NCBI GenBank assembly: GCA_951799425.1
Contig: OX637393.1
Coordinates: 41,310,878-41,374,877, forward strand
Length of the DNA: 64,000 nt
From: Ilex aquifolium
Lineage: Eukaryota > Streptophyta > Magnoliopsida > Aquifoliales > Aquifoliaceae
Direction: 5' to 3'
Each line of letters begins with the position of its first letter. Within the stretch, counting starts at the first letter, position 1. This document shows, piece after piece, positions 24,282 to 33,512 of the stretch. Made by a program: the position numbers and the translations under genes. Under the pieces are notes generated by a model. The model was given only the letters and a program-made list of their open reading frames with translations, made no database searches and was not told the DNA's origin.

Positions 24282-24918
24282 ACTCACAAAGAAAGTGGAA
24301 AGGAAAAAAAAAATGAGAAAGAAAGAAGTCCCATTCAATCCATTTGGACTGCATGATTTTCTATGATGTCCAGATAAGGTTAGTACAAATTTTATATCGT
24401 AGTTCTAGATCATCAGTTGTTGGCTTGATTTGGGACTTGAGTTCTCCCAGAAGAGACCATGCAATGTTTAATTCACTATAGAGACATGCGTTCATGAGTA
24501 TTGCTTGCTAGATATAATTTACTTAGATCTCTGATATACTCAACTCAAAATGTCTTTTCATTCCCTTTAGGTAGCTGAAACGATACTCGACAAGGAGGAG
24601 TTGGAATTCTACAAATGGGACGGTGACCTGTCTCAGTTGTTGCAGAATGTTAGGGAAAAGTTGAATAGAGTTGCTGAAGTAATTCCTTAATTACCTTCTT
24701 TTTTTTCTGGAAATCTTCCATCAAGTATATTCCTATTTTGTTATTCTGTTGAATTTGTTTTTTAATAGGTATGTCAGTTATAATCTTCCAGCTATCTAAC
24801 ACATTTACATTTGGCGTTTACTCAGAACTGGACTAGAGAGGAGAAGAACCATTGTTTGGAAGAAACAGAGAAATCATTCAAGTTCTCAGGGGATATCCTC
24901 CGTCTGATATTGTCATAA
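22383..24918 (+). CDS. HO1: Heme oxygenase 1, plastid (HY1/HO1)
   Basis: Modelled as join(22383..22818, 23680..23903, 24571..24678, 24826..24918), 286 aa. Phases fit at every junction, and the split Tyr codon at exon 1/2 gives [14 protein letters not shown]. Residues 1-60 are Ser/Pro/Lys-rich with few acidic residues, as in a chloroplast transit peptide. The catalytic domain starts near [14 protein letters not shown]. The proximal heme ligand is His93 in [13 protein letters not shown], and the distal helix motif is [14 protein letters not shown]. The C-terminus [17 protein letters not shown] is typical of plant HO1. The enzyme opens heme to biliverdin IXalpha using ferredoxin, releasing Fe2+ and CO, which is the first step of phytochromobilin (phytochrome chromophore) synthesis. 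Length matches the family (about 280 residues). AATAAA near 25056 is a likely poly(A) signal. The gene appears intact. Confidence 0.96.
24234..24288 (+). repeat. C-run/A-run/(TAAA)n microsatellite in HO1 intron 2
   Basis: A run of C is followed by a run of A and AAATAAATAAATAAATAAAC. It sits inside intron 2 and does not touch the splice sites. Confidence 0.85.
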
Positions 24919-26480
24919 TGCACAAGTTTCAGCTGTTGTCTTTGTGAAGTCCTGTAAGGGCACATGCTTTAACAACTTCCAGTATTCGTGACTCTTTTCT
25001 TGCATTTTATGATTTTGAATTTTGTGCATAAATTGTACTTTATTGAGATTTAATATAATAAATATAGAAATTCAAGTTGAAACTTGGTGACGATGGCAAT
25101 GATGACAGTGACACAATCCAATTCTGAATCTGGTGCCCGAGACCATACTAGATATACCTGACTCAATATACAATGGGTGAAGAGGTTTTCCAACCCTATA
25201 AACAAACATTGGGTGATCCTAATCATTTGACGTGGGATAGAAGAGAAAACATTTTTTGTTTGTTTTCCTTCCTGGGTAAGAGTACAGACCCAACCAGGAG
25301 ATTGGTATTATTGTTGCAATGATGTTTATGCTGGGAACAGGATCCTGTGAGTGGTACTATTTTTCTCACTGGGGTGGTGTGTTAGAATGAAAAGGGAAAA
25401 GGGTAAAGATATCATGTGGAAAAAAATCAGTTTCAGGAAATTGACTAAATTTAGCCCGCCCCTGGTTTTGGGGAGATAAATCTAGAGAATCGTTTTGGAC
25501 AGGGATTACTGGGATAGAAAATCAGTACCCGTGTCCTATTTAGTCAGCAATTGCTTGGATAGTGTGATTTTCTGATTTTCACCTGACCCTTTGTATTTGT
25601 CTACGCTATATATACTTTTCATGCAAAATTTTACGCTGTGTACTGACTAGGATATTACTATGTTCTGTGACACGATGATCCTTTGTATTTATTTGATTCA
25701 AAGTATTTCTTTGCAATATTGAGATGGATTTAGCTTGGAGAACCTTCTCCTGAAAATGGCGTTTCAGAATTATTGTGAGGTTCTTTCTGTGTGTGTGCGT
25801 GTGCGTGTGCGTGCTGGTAAGTTTAATGCGGTGCGAGTATTCTTTTTCGTTAGACTCACGACAGCTTTTTTTATGCTTCCCCTACAGACTTGATGACATG
25901 CCCTTTGTCCTCCATATGTCCTGTGGTAGCAGCATCAAACTCAAGCCAGAAAAATTGGCGAGTTGGCTGGGAAACTTGAATATTTCCGCTCCTAAAAACA
26001 GCTCTGCATTCCCCATATTGTACTCGAACCAAACATGAGCGAGCGTGTGAGGTTTACAGCGCTCCATAATCGGGTAGAGGTTGGAAAATTGTTTGTTTGA
26101 CATCATGGGACATCAGACCCTTCTTCTTCTTCTTCTTCTTTCCTCAAGTTCCAGAAATGGAAAGTGCACATTTGCCCAAAAAAATTCTTTCCATTTTTAT
26201 TTTTATGGTTATGAATCTGTCGTCTTGGCTGCTTGCACCACCTTGCTTTGCTACTCTGATTTTGGTTTTGTGGACAGAGACACGTTTGTTCTTTTTCAAT
26301 GGGGGCTATTGTGATCAATCGTTCAATATCTGGTTTGTGAATTTGAAATGATCCAACCAAAACCACTCCTAATCTGTAAAACGAAAAATAAATCTCAGGT
26401 TCCCTTGAATTGATGGGAATTTTTTTGGTATGAAAATTATTACCAAAAGTTATCGATCTCATTAAATAAAGTTACAATTC
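24919..26480. other. Intergenic; no gene seen
   Basis: This follows the HO1 3'UTR. It contains a GTGTGTGCGTGTGCGTGTGCGTGC patch at 25790 and a (CTT)n run at 26118-26140. Frames of 74-119 codons on both strands overlap without motifs and are not called. Confidence 0.45.
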
Positions 26481-26488
26481 AAGTAGAT

Positions 26489-26589
26489 TAACTTGTGGTT
26501 AGCGATTGATTTAATAGTCACTGTCTTGACTGTTGGACTTTAAGGTCGCGAGTTTAAATTTTGTCATCCCAAAAAAAAAAAAAAAATAG
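26489..26589 (+). mobile_element. Short tRNA-like SINE with poly(A)
   Basis: GGTTAGCGATTGAT (A-box-like) and GAGTTTAAATTTTG (B-box-like) are followed by CATCCC and a 17-base A run. AGTAGAT flanks the unit at 26482-26488 and 26590-26596. The layout resembles the SINE relic at 17850-17926. The 7-bp duplication is short, so confidence is moderate. Confidence 0.55.
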
Positions 26590-26810
26590 AGTAGATGAAA
26601 TTATTGAACGGCTGCTTGATTTGAGATTGATCCAAAAATAAGAATTAAATCTATCCTTTTTAGGATCGATTTCCAAGTTTTGTACTACATTGGGTCGTTA
26701 CTTTTGAGTATTCCAAGTAATAGGAATAGTCTTTTGCCCGGGTGAGGTAAGAGTAAGTACATATAATTCTCCTCAAACTCCTCGGTGGCTGAAGTCTCGT
26801 GTAGACTCGT

Positions 26811-27309
26811 CAAACTCATTTGAATGCTGTCAAAAGAATTTTGCACTATCTCAAAGCTACACCTCATTTTGGTTTGCATCTTATCAAGTCTCAAGATGAA
26901 CATCTTTATGGCTACTCTGATGCTAATTGGGCAGGATGTCTCGATGAACGTAAATCCACTATAGGTCTATGTATTTATTTTGGACCTAATCTTCTTACTT
27001 GGACTACAAAGAAATAACCTAATGTTTCACGGTCTAGTACTGAAGCGGAATATCGCGCTCTTATTTATACTGCGACTGACATTCAATGACTTCTCTATCT
27101 TTTTCAGGAATTGAACCTTACCCTTCAATGTCCCCCAATATTTATACTGTGATAATGTGAGTGTCACCTACTTAGCATCCAATCCAGTTCTCCATTCTTG
27201 AACTAAACATATAGAGATCGATTATCATATTCTTCGGGAGTAAGTTCTGCGGAATGCATTACATACCATTTCTAGTGAAGATTAACTTGCGGATGTTTTT
27301 ACAAAAGGT
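26811..27309 (+). pseudogene. Ty1/copia RT-RNase H fragment, dead
   Basis: The plus strand reads HLNAVKRILHYLKATPHFGL, then YGYSDANWAGCLDERKSTIG, LLTWTTKK, a stop, SRSSTEAEYRALIYTATDIQ, another stop, then in shifted frames THKHIEIDYH-like and LADVFTKG text. SDANWAG, STEAEYRA and DVFTKG are hallmark motifs of the copia RNase H end. At least two in-frame stops and frame changes make it non-functional. No LTRs were found around it. Confidence 0.88.
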
Positions 27310-27369
27310 AAATCAAGTTTCTTCGTGACAAACTGATGGTTCGACCTTGTCAACCCATCAATTTGAAGA

Positions 27370-27372
<3 letters not shown>

Positions 27373-27402
<30 letters not shown>
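27373..27402 (+). repeat. Poly(G) tract of 30
   Basis: An uninterrupted run of 30 G follows GAAGAACC. Such a tract is prone to length error in sequencing and assembly. A second run of 18 G occurs at 37273-37290. Confidence 0.95.
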
Positions 27403-27403
<1 letters not shown>

Positions 27404-27682
27404 CTTGTTGTTCCACACAACTGTACATGTCTTCTTATATATAGTCAATGAAACAACCCCAGAATTGTCAAGGGAAAAGTGCACCAAAATCTTTTTTCTT
27501 ACCGTAACTTTGACACTTAGTGAGTTATAATTTGATCTCATTGAATCATAATTTATCCTAATTTTTTTAGTATGGTATTGAATCAATACTGTAGATTTTT
27601 CTTAAATTGACAAGGCAAACAAACTTTGAGAACTAACAGAAAATGACATTTACTGACCATAACTTTGTCAGAATTTGTTACC
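27403..27682. other. Spacer between copia relic and LTR element
   Basis: AT-rich DNA with no gene. It ends just before the 5-bp target site AGCCG at 27683-27687. Confidence 0.4.
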
Positions 27683-27687
27683 AGCCG

Positions 27688-28617
27688 TGACGAGTCCAAA
27701 TTCAACTGGGCTAAGCCCAATGAAGATAAGTCGAGAAAAAGCCCGAATACCAATGGGCCCTGGGATTAATCCAAGTCTCCAAAACCTATCAAGTCGGGTC
27801 ACCCGTCTAAGGAAAACAAAGAAGAGGCAAAAGAGTCGAGGGACAGTCGAAGTCCTATGGGCGCCGACTATGGGCACCAACTATGGGCGCCGACCATTGG
27901 GCGCCGACTCCTTTGGTTGAGCTCCCCACTCATCATCTCAACTCGTTACTTGCCTTCTCCTCATACCAAGAGATCCCAAGGAAGAATACACTAGAAGGTC
28001 AAGGCCTAAGAAGACACCAATGGGATGACCACCATTGGGCGCCAACCATGGGGCGCCGACTACTGGGCGCCTACTCCCATGGTGCTCCCTTGCCTTGGTA
28101 TCCCAGTACTCCTCTTCCTACTACGACTCAAGGTTCAAGCCTAAGGTTCAATCCAAGTCAGGAATCTCCTCCGAATGAATAGGAACACGAGGGAGAGAAT
28201 GACGGGATGCGAAGATCTACTCCTACCATAACTCTACTTACCAAAGAAGTCCACTCCTACCATATTTGTACTTACCAAATTCACGGAAGACTTCTTCCTC
28301 ACGTCATCACCTCACCGCCTTGATGAGCCTATATAATGTAAGCCCTCACTGTATAAAGGGCATGACACTCACGAGTCTCTAACTACTCTCTCTCTCTCAA
28401 AAAACATTGTAAACTCTCTGGAGTACCACCGTTCATCAATAAAACACCTCAGGCCACCGTCGCCATTCGAAGAGTGGACGTAGGTCATCCGAGACCGAAC
28501 CACTATAAATCTCCAGTGTTGACCTATATTTACTGTTTTGCCACTAATTGCCATTGATTGCTCATTAATCACTCTTGTGACTGTTGATCTCGCACCATAC
28601 GATTTTGTGCATCATCA
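27688..28617 (+). repeat. 5' LTR
   Basis: It starts TGACGAGTCC and ends CATCATCA. A TATATAA box lies at 28330-28336 in the same context (CCTATATAATGTAAGCCC) as in the 3' LTR. The interior has five GGGCGCC-type words at about 27859-27907 and 28036-28070. Confidence 0.88.
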
Positions 28618-28618
28618 G

Positions 28619-28640
28619 TTTGGCGCCGTCTGTGGGAACC
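28619..28640 (+). other. Putative primer-binding site
   Basis: TTGGCGCCGTCTGTGGGAAC begins two bases after the LTR end. TTTGGCGCCGTCTGTGGG is a common sequence at this position in Tat-lineage Ty3/gypsy elements. The exact tRNA primer was not verified. Confidence 0.6.
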
Positions 28641-28670
28641 GACGTAGTCTTCCTACCTTTCTCGCAATCC

Positions 28671-30260
28671 ATGGCAATCACCACCAGATCGAGGTCTCAT
28701 CAACCCGGAGACAACAACCCCGTGCACCGGGAGGAGGCTCCGCCTAACGACCCTGTGCACCGGGAGGAGGCTCCGCCTCCTCTCGCACCCGAAGGACTCT
28801 CTGCTACGGCGACTCCCGCCGGTGGGTCACAACAACAACTCCTGCAGACCATGCAGCTGCTGGTGAACCAAAACCAGCAGATCATCCAGTTGATGCTCTC
28901 TCAAGGAGGAGTCACCCATCACCCTGTTGGAGGAGTCCAACTCCCTCCGACGGGAGAGGAACCATTGCCTGTCCTCTCTGGACGCCAGGTCCCTCATCGG
29001 AATGCTTCAGCACCACGCCAGGGAGTCCCTCGTCAACCAATCCCTCCTCACCGCGCAGGGAGCTCGCGTGTTCACCCTTCGCACGTACCTGCGCATGAGG
29101 ACGAGGGAGAGAGTCAGTATGGAGACCATGAAAGCCAGTACCATCACCAGGATGTCCCCAATCAGTGGGATGAGAAGATTAAGGAGGTGCAAAACCAACT
29201 CGGTGACGCCCTCAACGCCATCAAGGCGCAAGCGCCGACACCCGTGGATTACCTGGTAAGACGCACTGACACACCTTTCACTGCTGATATTGTCAACTAC
29301 CCACTCCCTTCGAAATTCAAAATGCCCAACATCGACACCTTCGATGGCAATAGAGATCCCGTTGACCATCTGGACACCTACAAGTCCCTCATGCAACTCC
29401 ATAATGTGCCTGAGGAGATCATGTGCCGAGCATTCCCCACCACCTTGAAGGGGTCCGCTCGTCAATGGTTCTCCAAGCTCAGGCCTTCCTCCGTCTGTTC
29501 TTTCGAGGAGCTAAGCAGGTCCTTCGTCTCCCACTTCATTGGGGGACGCCGCCATCAAAAGCCAGTGACCCACCTGCTCACCATTAAGCAGGATAGGGAT
29601 GAAAGCCTTCGTGACTACCTTGCTCGCTTCAATGAGGAGGTGCTCCAGATCGATGAGTCGGACGACAAGGTAGCCATGGCTGCTTTTATCGCCGGCCTCC
29701 GAACATCCAGTTTTATGTTCTCAGTCATCAAGAAGCCGCCCTCTGGCATGCCCGAGCTACTGGCCAGGGCGCAAAAATATATGAACGCTGAGGACATCGC
29801 CAAAGCGCGTAGAGGTGAGTCCTCCCGAGGAGGAGAGAAAAGGAAAGATAGCCGAGAAGACAAGTGGGAGGTAGAGAACAAAAGAAATAGGACAGAGAGA
29901 ACCTCCGTCAAGGATCGCCTTGGCCCCCCGCCTCTGAGAGAGCGACAAGCCTTCACGCCGCTCAATGCTTCGGTGGACCACATCCTATTCCAGATACAGG
30001 ATGACCCCGCCATCCGTTGGCCCGAGAAGATGAAGTCTGACCCCAAGCGCCGAAATCCCAGCAGGTATTGTCGTTTCCACCGCGACCACGGCCATGACAC
30101 GGACGACTGTTTTGATCTTAAAAGGCAGATCGAAGAGCTTATACAGCGTGGCCAGTTGAGGCAGTACATTGCTGGCAAACGACAAGCTCCTCCACCTGGC
30201 CGAGACCAGGACGACAGAGAACGTCAACAGCTCCTCGGGGAGATCCAGACGATCACCTAA
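28671..30260 (+). CDS. Retrotransposon Gag polyprotein (Tat lineage)
   Basis: The first ATG after the LTR and primer site gives 529 aa (MAITTRSRSHQPG...). The frame is open upstream to 28584, but that part is inside the LTR. The N-terminus contains a tandem duplication of NPVHREEAPP and a Gln/Pro-rich low-complexity stretch. A Retrotrans_gag capsid-like domain lies at about residues 251-345 (CRAFPTTLKGSARQWFSKLR ... SLRDYLARFNEEV). A charged linker follows, then a zinc-binding CRFHRDHGHDTDDC (C-x2-H-x4-H-x5-C spacing) near 466-480 and LKRQIEELIQRGQLRQYI. The protein would package element RNA into virus-like particles. It ends at TAA 30258-30260, yet the same frame stays Tat-like for about 25 codons beyond (GLEGGDSDSTREVLAH), where pol would normally follow. 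Confidence 0.88.
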   Translation: MAITTRSRSHQPGDNNPVHREEAPPNDPVHREEAPPPLAPEGLSATATPAGGSQQQLLQTMQLLVNQNQQIIQLMLSQGGVTHHPVGGVQLPPTGEEPLPVLSGRQVPHRNASAPRQGVPRQPIPPHRAGSSRVHPSHVPAHEDEGESQYGDHESQYHHQDVPNQWDEKIKEVQNQLGDALNAIKAQAPTPVDYLVRRTDTPFTADIVNYPLPSKFKMPNIDTFDGNRDPVDHLDTYKSLMQLHNVPEEIMCRAFPTTLKGSARQWFSKLRPSSVCSFEELSRSFVSHFIGGRRHQKPVTHLLTIKQDRDESLRDYLARFNEEVLQIDESDDKVAMAAFIAGLRTSSFMFSVIKKPPSGMPELLARAQKYMNAEDIAKARRGESSRGGEKRKDSREDKWEVENKRNRTERTSVKDRLGPPPLRERQAFTPLNASVDHILFQIQDDPAIRWPEKMKSDPKRRNPSRYCRFHRDHGHDTDDCFDLKRQIEELIQRGQLRQYIAGKRQAPPPGRDQDDRERQQLLGEIQTIT

Positions 30261-30378
30261 GGGCTAGAAGGAGGTGACTCCGACTCCACCAGGGAAGTCT
30301 TGGCCCACTTATGGGATACCGAGCACCTAAAGATTTTATCTATCCTTCATCGTTTTAGTTAATTTATTTTGTTATTTA

Positions 30379-31053
30379 TTATTCCACGGAATAAAACTCT
30401 ACGAAGATTACTATATCCGACTTGTTTGTTTTCCTAAAATTTACAAACAACCTACAAAAGTCAGAACATGACCTGGTAGACAAAGAGATAAAAGGCACCC
30501 ACCACCAAGCGCCTAGACGATGGGTCTCGCCCCTCGCACCAGCAGGCGGCCAGCTCCTCAGCGCCCTCCTCATCTCCGTATCAATGGAATAAGCCTCTGC
30601 TACGGCAGCCATCTTCGAGACTATACGTAGCTCGGCCCCTATGACTCTGCTCTCGCGCAAGTAGTCACCCCTGCCACGGCAGCCATCTCCCGAGACTACA
30701 CGTAGCTCGGCCTCTATGACTCTGCTCTCGTGCACGTAGTCACCAAGTAAGCCTCTGCTACGACAGCCATCTCCCGAGACTATACGTAGCTCGGCCCCTA
30801 TGACTCTGCTCTCGCGCAAGTAGTCACCTCTGCTACGGCAGCCATCTCCCGAGACTACACGTAGCTCGGCCTCTATGACTCTGCTCTCGTGCACGTAGTC
30901 ACCAAGTAAGCCTCTGCTACGGCAGCCATCTCCCGAGACTATACGTAGCTCGGCCCCTATGACTCTGCTCTCACGCAAGTAGTCAACTCTGCTACGGCAG
31001 CCATCTCCCGAGACTACACGTAGCTCGGCCTCTATGACTCTGCTCTCGTGCAC
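30379..31053 (-). other. Antisense 224-codon frame across the minisatellite
   Basis: From ATG 31053 the minus strand encodes repeats of ESRVIEAELRVVSGDGCRSR alternating with a variant ESRVIGAELRIVSGDGCRSR, then a non-repetitive tail. The dimer is 159 bp, or 53 codons, so the frame survives each unit. It loses register in the last monomer, where a base is missing near 30612. Related Tat elements can carry antisense ORFs in this position, but a frame kept open by a multiple-of-three repeat needs no selection. Coding status is unproven. Confidence 0.35.
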
Positions 31054-31200
31054 GTAATCACCAAGTAAGTCTCTGCTACGGCAGGCATCACCTGAGACTA
31101 TACGTAGCTCGGCCTATGACTCTGCTCTCACGCAAGTAGTCACCTTGAAAGCCTCTGCTTAGGCAGCCATCTCCCGAGACTATACGTAGCTCGGCCTATG
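30590..31200 (+). repeat. 158/159-bp dimeric minisatellite in the element's 3' region
   Basis: CCTCTGCTACGGCAGCCATC, or a near copy, starts at about 30594, 30752, 30911 and 31070, giving periods of 158, 159 and 159 bp. Each unit is two similar 78-81 bp monomers, one with TATACGTAGCTCGGCCCC and CGCGCAAGTAGTC, the other with TACACGTAGCTCGGCCTC and CGTGCACGTAGTC. Degenerate copies continue to about 31200. Confidence 0.9.
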
Positions 31201-31594
31201 ATCATGCGGCTCTCTCATGGGACGTCCACAGCTCTGACTTTGCTCTCATGCAAGCAGTCTGCCTCTCTCCAGGTAATCATGTTAGATATTTTAATGTTGA
31301 AATAACATTATTTTTGTCAGGCACACTTTTCAAACTCAGGCCGTCCGCATTGGAGTCTCAACTCCTACAGCAGTACAACAGCTAGCTCTAGTATACACAG
31401 AAGTTCCAGTCTGGGAAAGAGTGGGAGCACCACCGGGTCCCATCTCCCGGGAAGCAACCCAGCAATCGAACCCCAACCGAGAAGCACTAGGGGCATAAAA
31501 TATCGGTCTCTTGAGAAGAGGGAAAAACTTCACTCTAAAAAGCAAAGAGAACCTCCACCGTGGCCCGTGCATGCCAGACAGCACCAACCAGTGC

Positions 31595-32088
31595 CCAATC
31601 TCCTCCTGGTGCCGCCCAGCTCTCCTTCTCGCTCAAAGGAGGCGCTCAAAGCCGTTTGCAATGCTCCTGCCTCGCCTGTCAAGCTGGCGCCGCCCAACAA
31701 GTCTCCTCCTACATTTTATGCCATACAGGGGTCCACGGCAAAGAAGGCGCCGCCCAGCAAGGCACTGGGGTCGCCCATGGGGATGAGTCCTCCCATCTCG
31801 CCCAGTCTCCCATCTCGCCTAGTCTCCCATCTCACCTTAAAAACGGCCTAGTGCAAGACTCAAGCCACCAGCACATGAGAAGGCGTCGCCCACACTACCC
31901 ACAGACTCCTCGCCAAAGTCCCTCCTCACTTTGCAAAAAAAAAAAAGTGGTGTGTAGGGGCGGCGCCCAGGGAGTCCAAACAAAAAAAAAAGAAAGATGT
32001 CCACGCCCAAGAGGGCGGCGCCCAAGCAGCCAAGCAAAGGAAGGAAAAGCAAAGTAAAAGCCAACGCCAAGGGAGGCGACGCCCAAGA

Positions 32089-32119
<31 letters not shown>

Positions 32120-32412
32120 GGCAAAAGGTGGCGCCCAGGCAGACCAAGAAGGAAGAGAAAAAAAAAAAAAAAAAAGGGGCGGCGCCCAGACCAAAGCAAG
32201 CCAAGAAAGAAAAAAAAAAAAAAGGTGGAAAGGCCCACGCCCAAGAGGGCGGCGCTCAGGGAGTCCAAGAGAGAGAACAAAAAAAAAAAAAAAAGAAGAG
32301 AAGCATAGGCCAGGAAGCCAAGACCAAGAAAAAAAAAAAAGAAGGAAAAGTCAAAGAAGGTGGCGCCCAAGCAAGCCAAAAAAGGAAGAAAAAAAAAAAA
32401 AAAGAGTAAGAA
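31595..32412 (+). repeat. GGCGCCGCCCA / poly(A) composite array
   Basis: GGCGCCGCCCA-like words (31605-31765) lead into alternating 40-70 bp units of GGCGGCGCCCA...CCAAG and A runs of 10-25 (31935-32412). Lys-rich (plus) and Phe-rich (minus) frames here come from the homopolymers. Some A-run lengths may be assembly-sensitive. Confidence 0.8.
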
Positions 32413-32591
32413 AAGTAAAAGATGGTGGACAAAACTTTTTGAAAAGAAATATATATATATATATTCGATACCGATAAATTCAGCAGGTCTCCGAAGATAA
32501 AAAAGTACCGTGGAAAACAAGAAAATTTTTACTTACTCAAGTGAAGACGAAGCACATGTCCTCAACCCCTTCCTCTCGTAAAAAATCAGAG

Positions 32592-32612
32592 GCTTGGGAC
32601 ATGGAGGGCAAA
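32592..32612 (+). other. Putative polypurine tract
   Basis: GGCTTGGGACATGGAGGGCA precedes the 3' LTR start at 32613 directly. It is purine-rich and at the expected place for plus-strand priming. Confidence 0.5.
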
Positions 32613-33507
32613 TGACGAGTCCGAAATTGACTGGGCCGAGCCCAATTTAAGCGGACCAAGAAAGCCCAAAGAAGAGATCAATCAGAGTTGGGTCAACTCA
32701 TCGGGAGAAAATCCAAAAGGAACTAAAGAGGTCAACACCCAAAGCTCCAAGGCACCAAGGGAACTGAGAGGCATCTCAAGGATCCCAAGGGGGTGGGCGC
32801 CGCCCAAGGGACCCAAGTGGGCGTCGCCCAAGGGTACCCAAGGGGGGCGCCGCCCATGTTGGTCTCCAAGTGGGCGCCGCCCATGGCTTCCCTCCTTGGT
32901 CCTCTCCTCCCCTCTTTGCTCCTCTTCACCTTGATACTTCAATCCAAGTCCAAGTCCAAATCACACCAACTCAAGACAAGTCCGATCTCAAGACGAGGAT
33001 CAAGCCCAATCCAGCTGGGAGTCCTCCTCTGAAGGAATAGGGGCACGAGGGAGAAAACATCGGGACAAGGAGATCTATTCCTATCATGATTGTACTTACC
33101 AAAAGAGTGGAAGACCTTTTCCTCACGTCACCGCCTCCCCGCCTTGGTGAACCTATATAATGTAAGCCCCTCTCCACATGGATGGACATGTTCATCACCT
33201 CCTTGAGACCTCTACACCTTGAACTATCTATACACACTACACCTCTCTCCACCGAGAGCTTTGTCTCTCTACACCAAGTCTCTCTCCCTCAATGCGCTGT
33301 AACTCTCCGGAGTATCCTCATTCATCAGTAAAGAACACCAGGCCACCGCTGCCGTTCCCGAGAGTGGACGTAGGTCATCCGGACCGAACCACTATAAATC
33401 TCTGTGTTAATCTATTATTTACTGCTTTGTCATTGATTGCTCATTAATTGCATCGTAACTCATACTTGACTGTTGATCTTGCACAAAGACAATTTTGTGC
33501 ATCATCA
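32613..33507 (+). repeat. 3' LTR
   Basis: It starts TGACGAGTCC and ends TTTTGTGCATCATCA. TATATAA lies at 33154-33160. Several GGGCGCCGCCCA words cluster at 32795-32885, replacing the GGGCGCCGACT words of the 5' LTR. The AGCCG target duplication follows at 33508-33512. Confidence 0.88.
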
Positions 33508-33512
33508 AGCCG

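Larger units (their letters stand above)
27688..33507 (+). mobile_element. Gag-only LTR retrotransposon (Ty3/gypsy, Tat-like; TR-GAG/LARD-type)
   Basis: The element has 930-bp (27688-28617) and 895-bp (32613-33507) LTRs, each starting TGACGAGTCC and ending TTTTGTGCATCATCA. It is flanked by an exact 5-bp TSD AGCCG (27683-27687 and 33508-33512). A primer-binding-like site follows the 5' LTR, gag occupies 28671-30260, and no protease, reverse transcriptase, RNase H or integrase motif is found in either strand of the remaining 2.35 kb. That interval holds a 158/159-bp minisatellite and an A-rich array with GGCGCCGCCCA words. The element would need enzymes from a related autonomous copy. The LTR pair has diverged mainly in its middle, so it is not very young or has undergone repeat turnover. 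Confidence 0.88.

Noticed and set aside
25775..26462. Frames of 74-119 codons on both strands
   Set aside because: They overlap mutually with no motif or splice continuity. Part is a CTT microsatellite.
28369..28572. 67-codon minus frame in the 5' LTR (similar one at 33419-33640)
   Set aside because: They lie within or across LTR ends, antisense to the element, without motifs.
29007..30227. Minus-strand frames of 152, 187 and 80 codons
   Set aside because: They lie antisense to the gag reading frame and mirror its GC-rich third positions. No protein similarity is recognised.
31837..32520. 227-codon Phe-rich minus frame and Lys-rich plus frames
   Set aside because: They result from poly(A)/poly(T) runs in the composite array of the LTR element.
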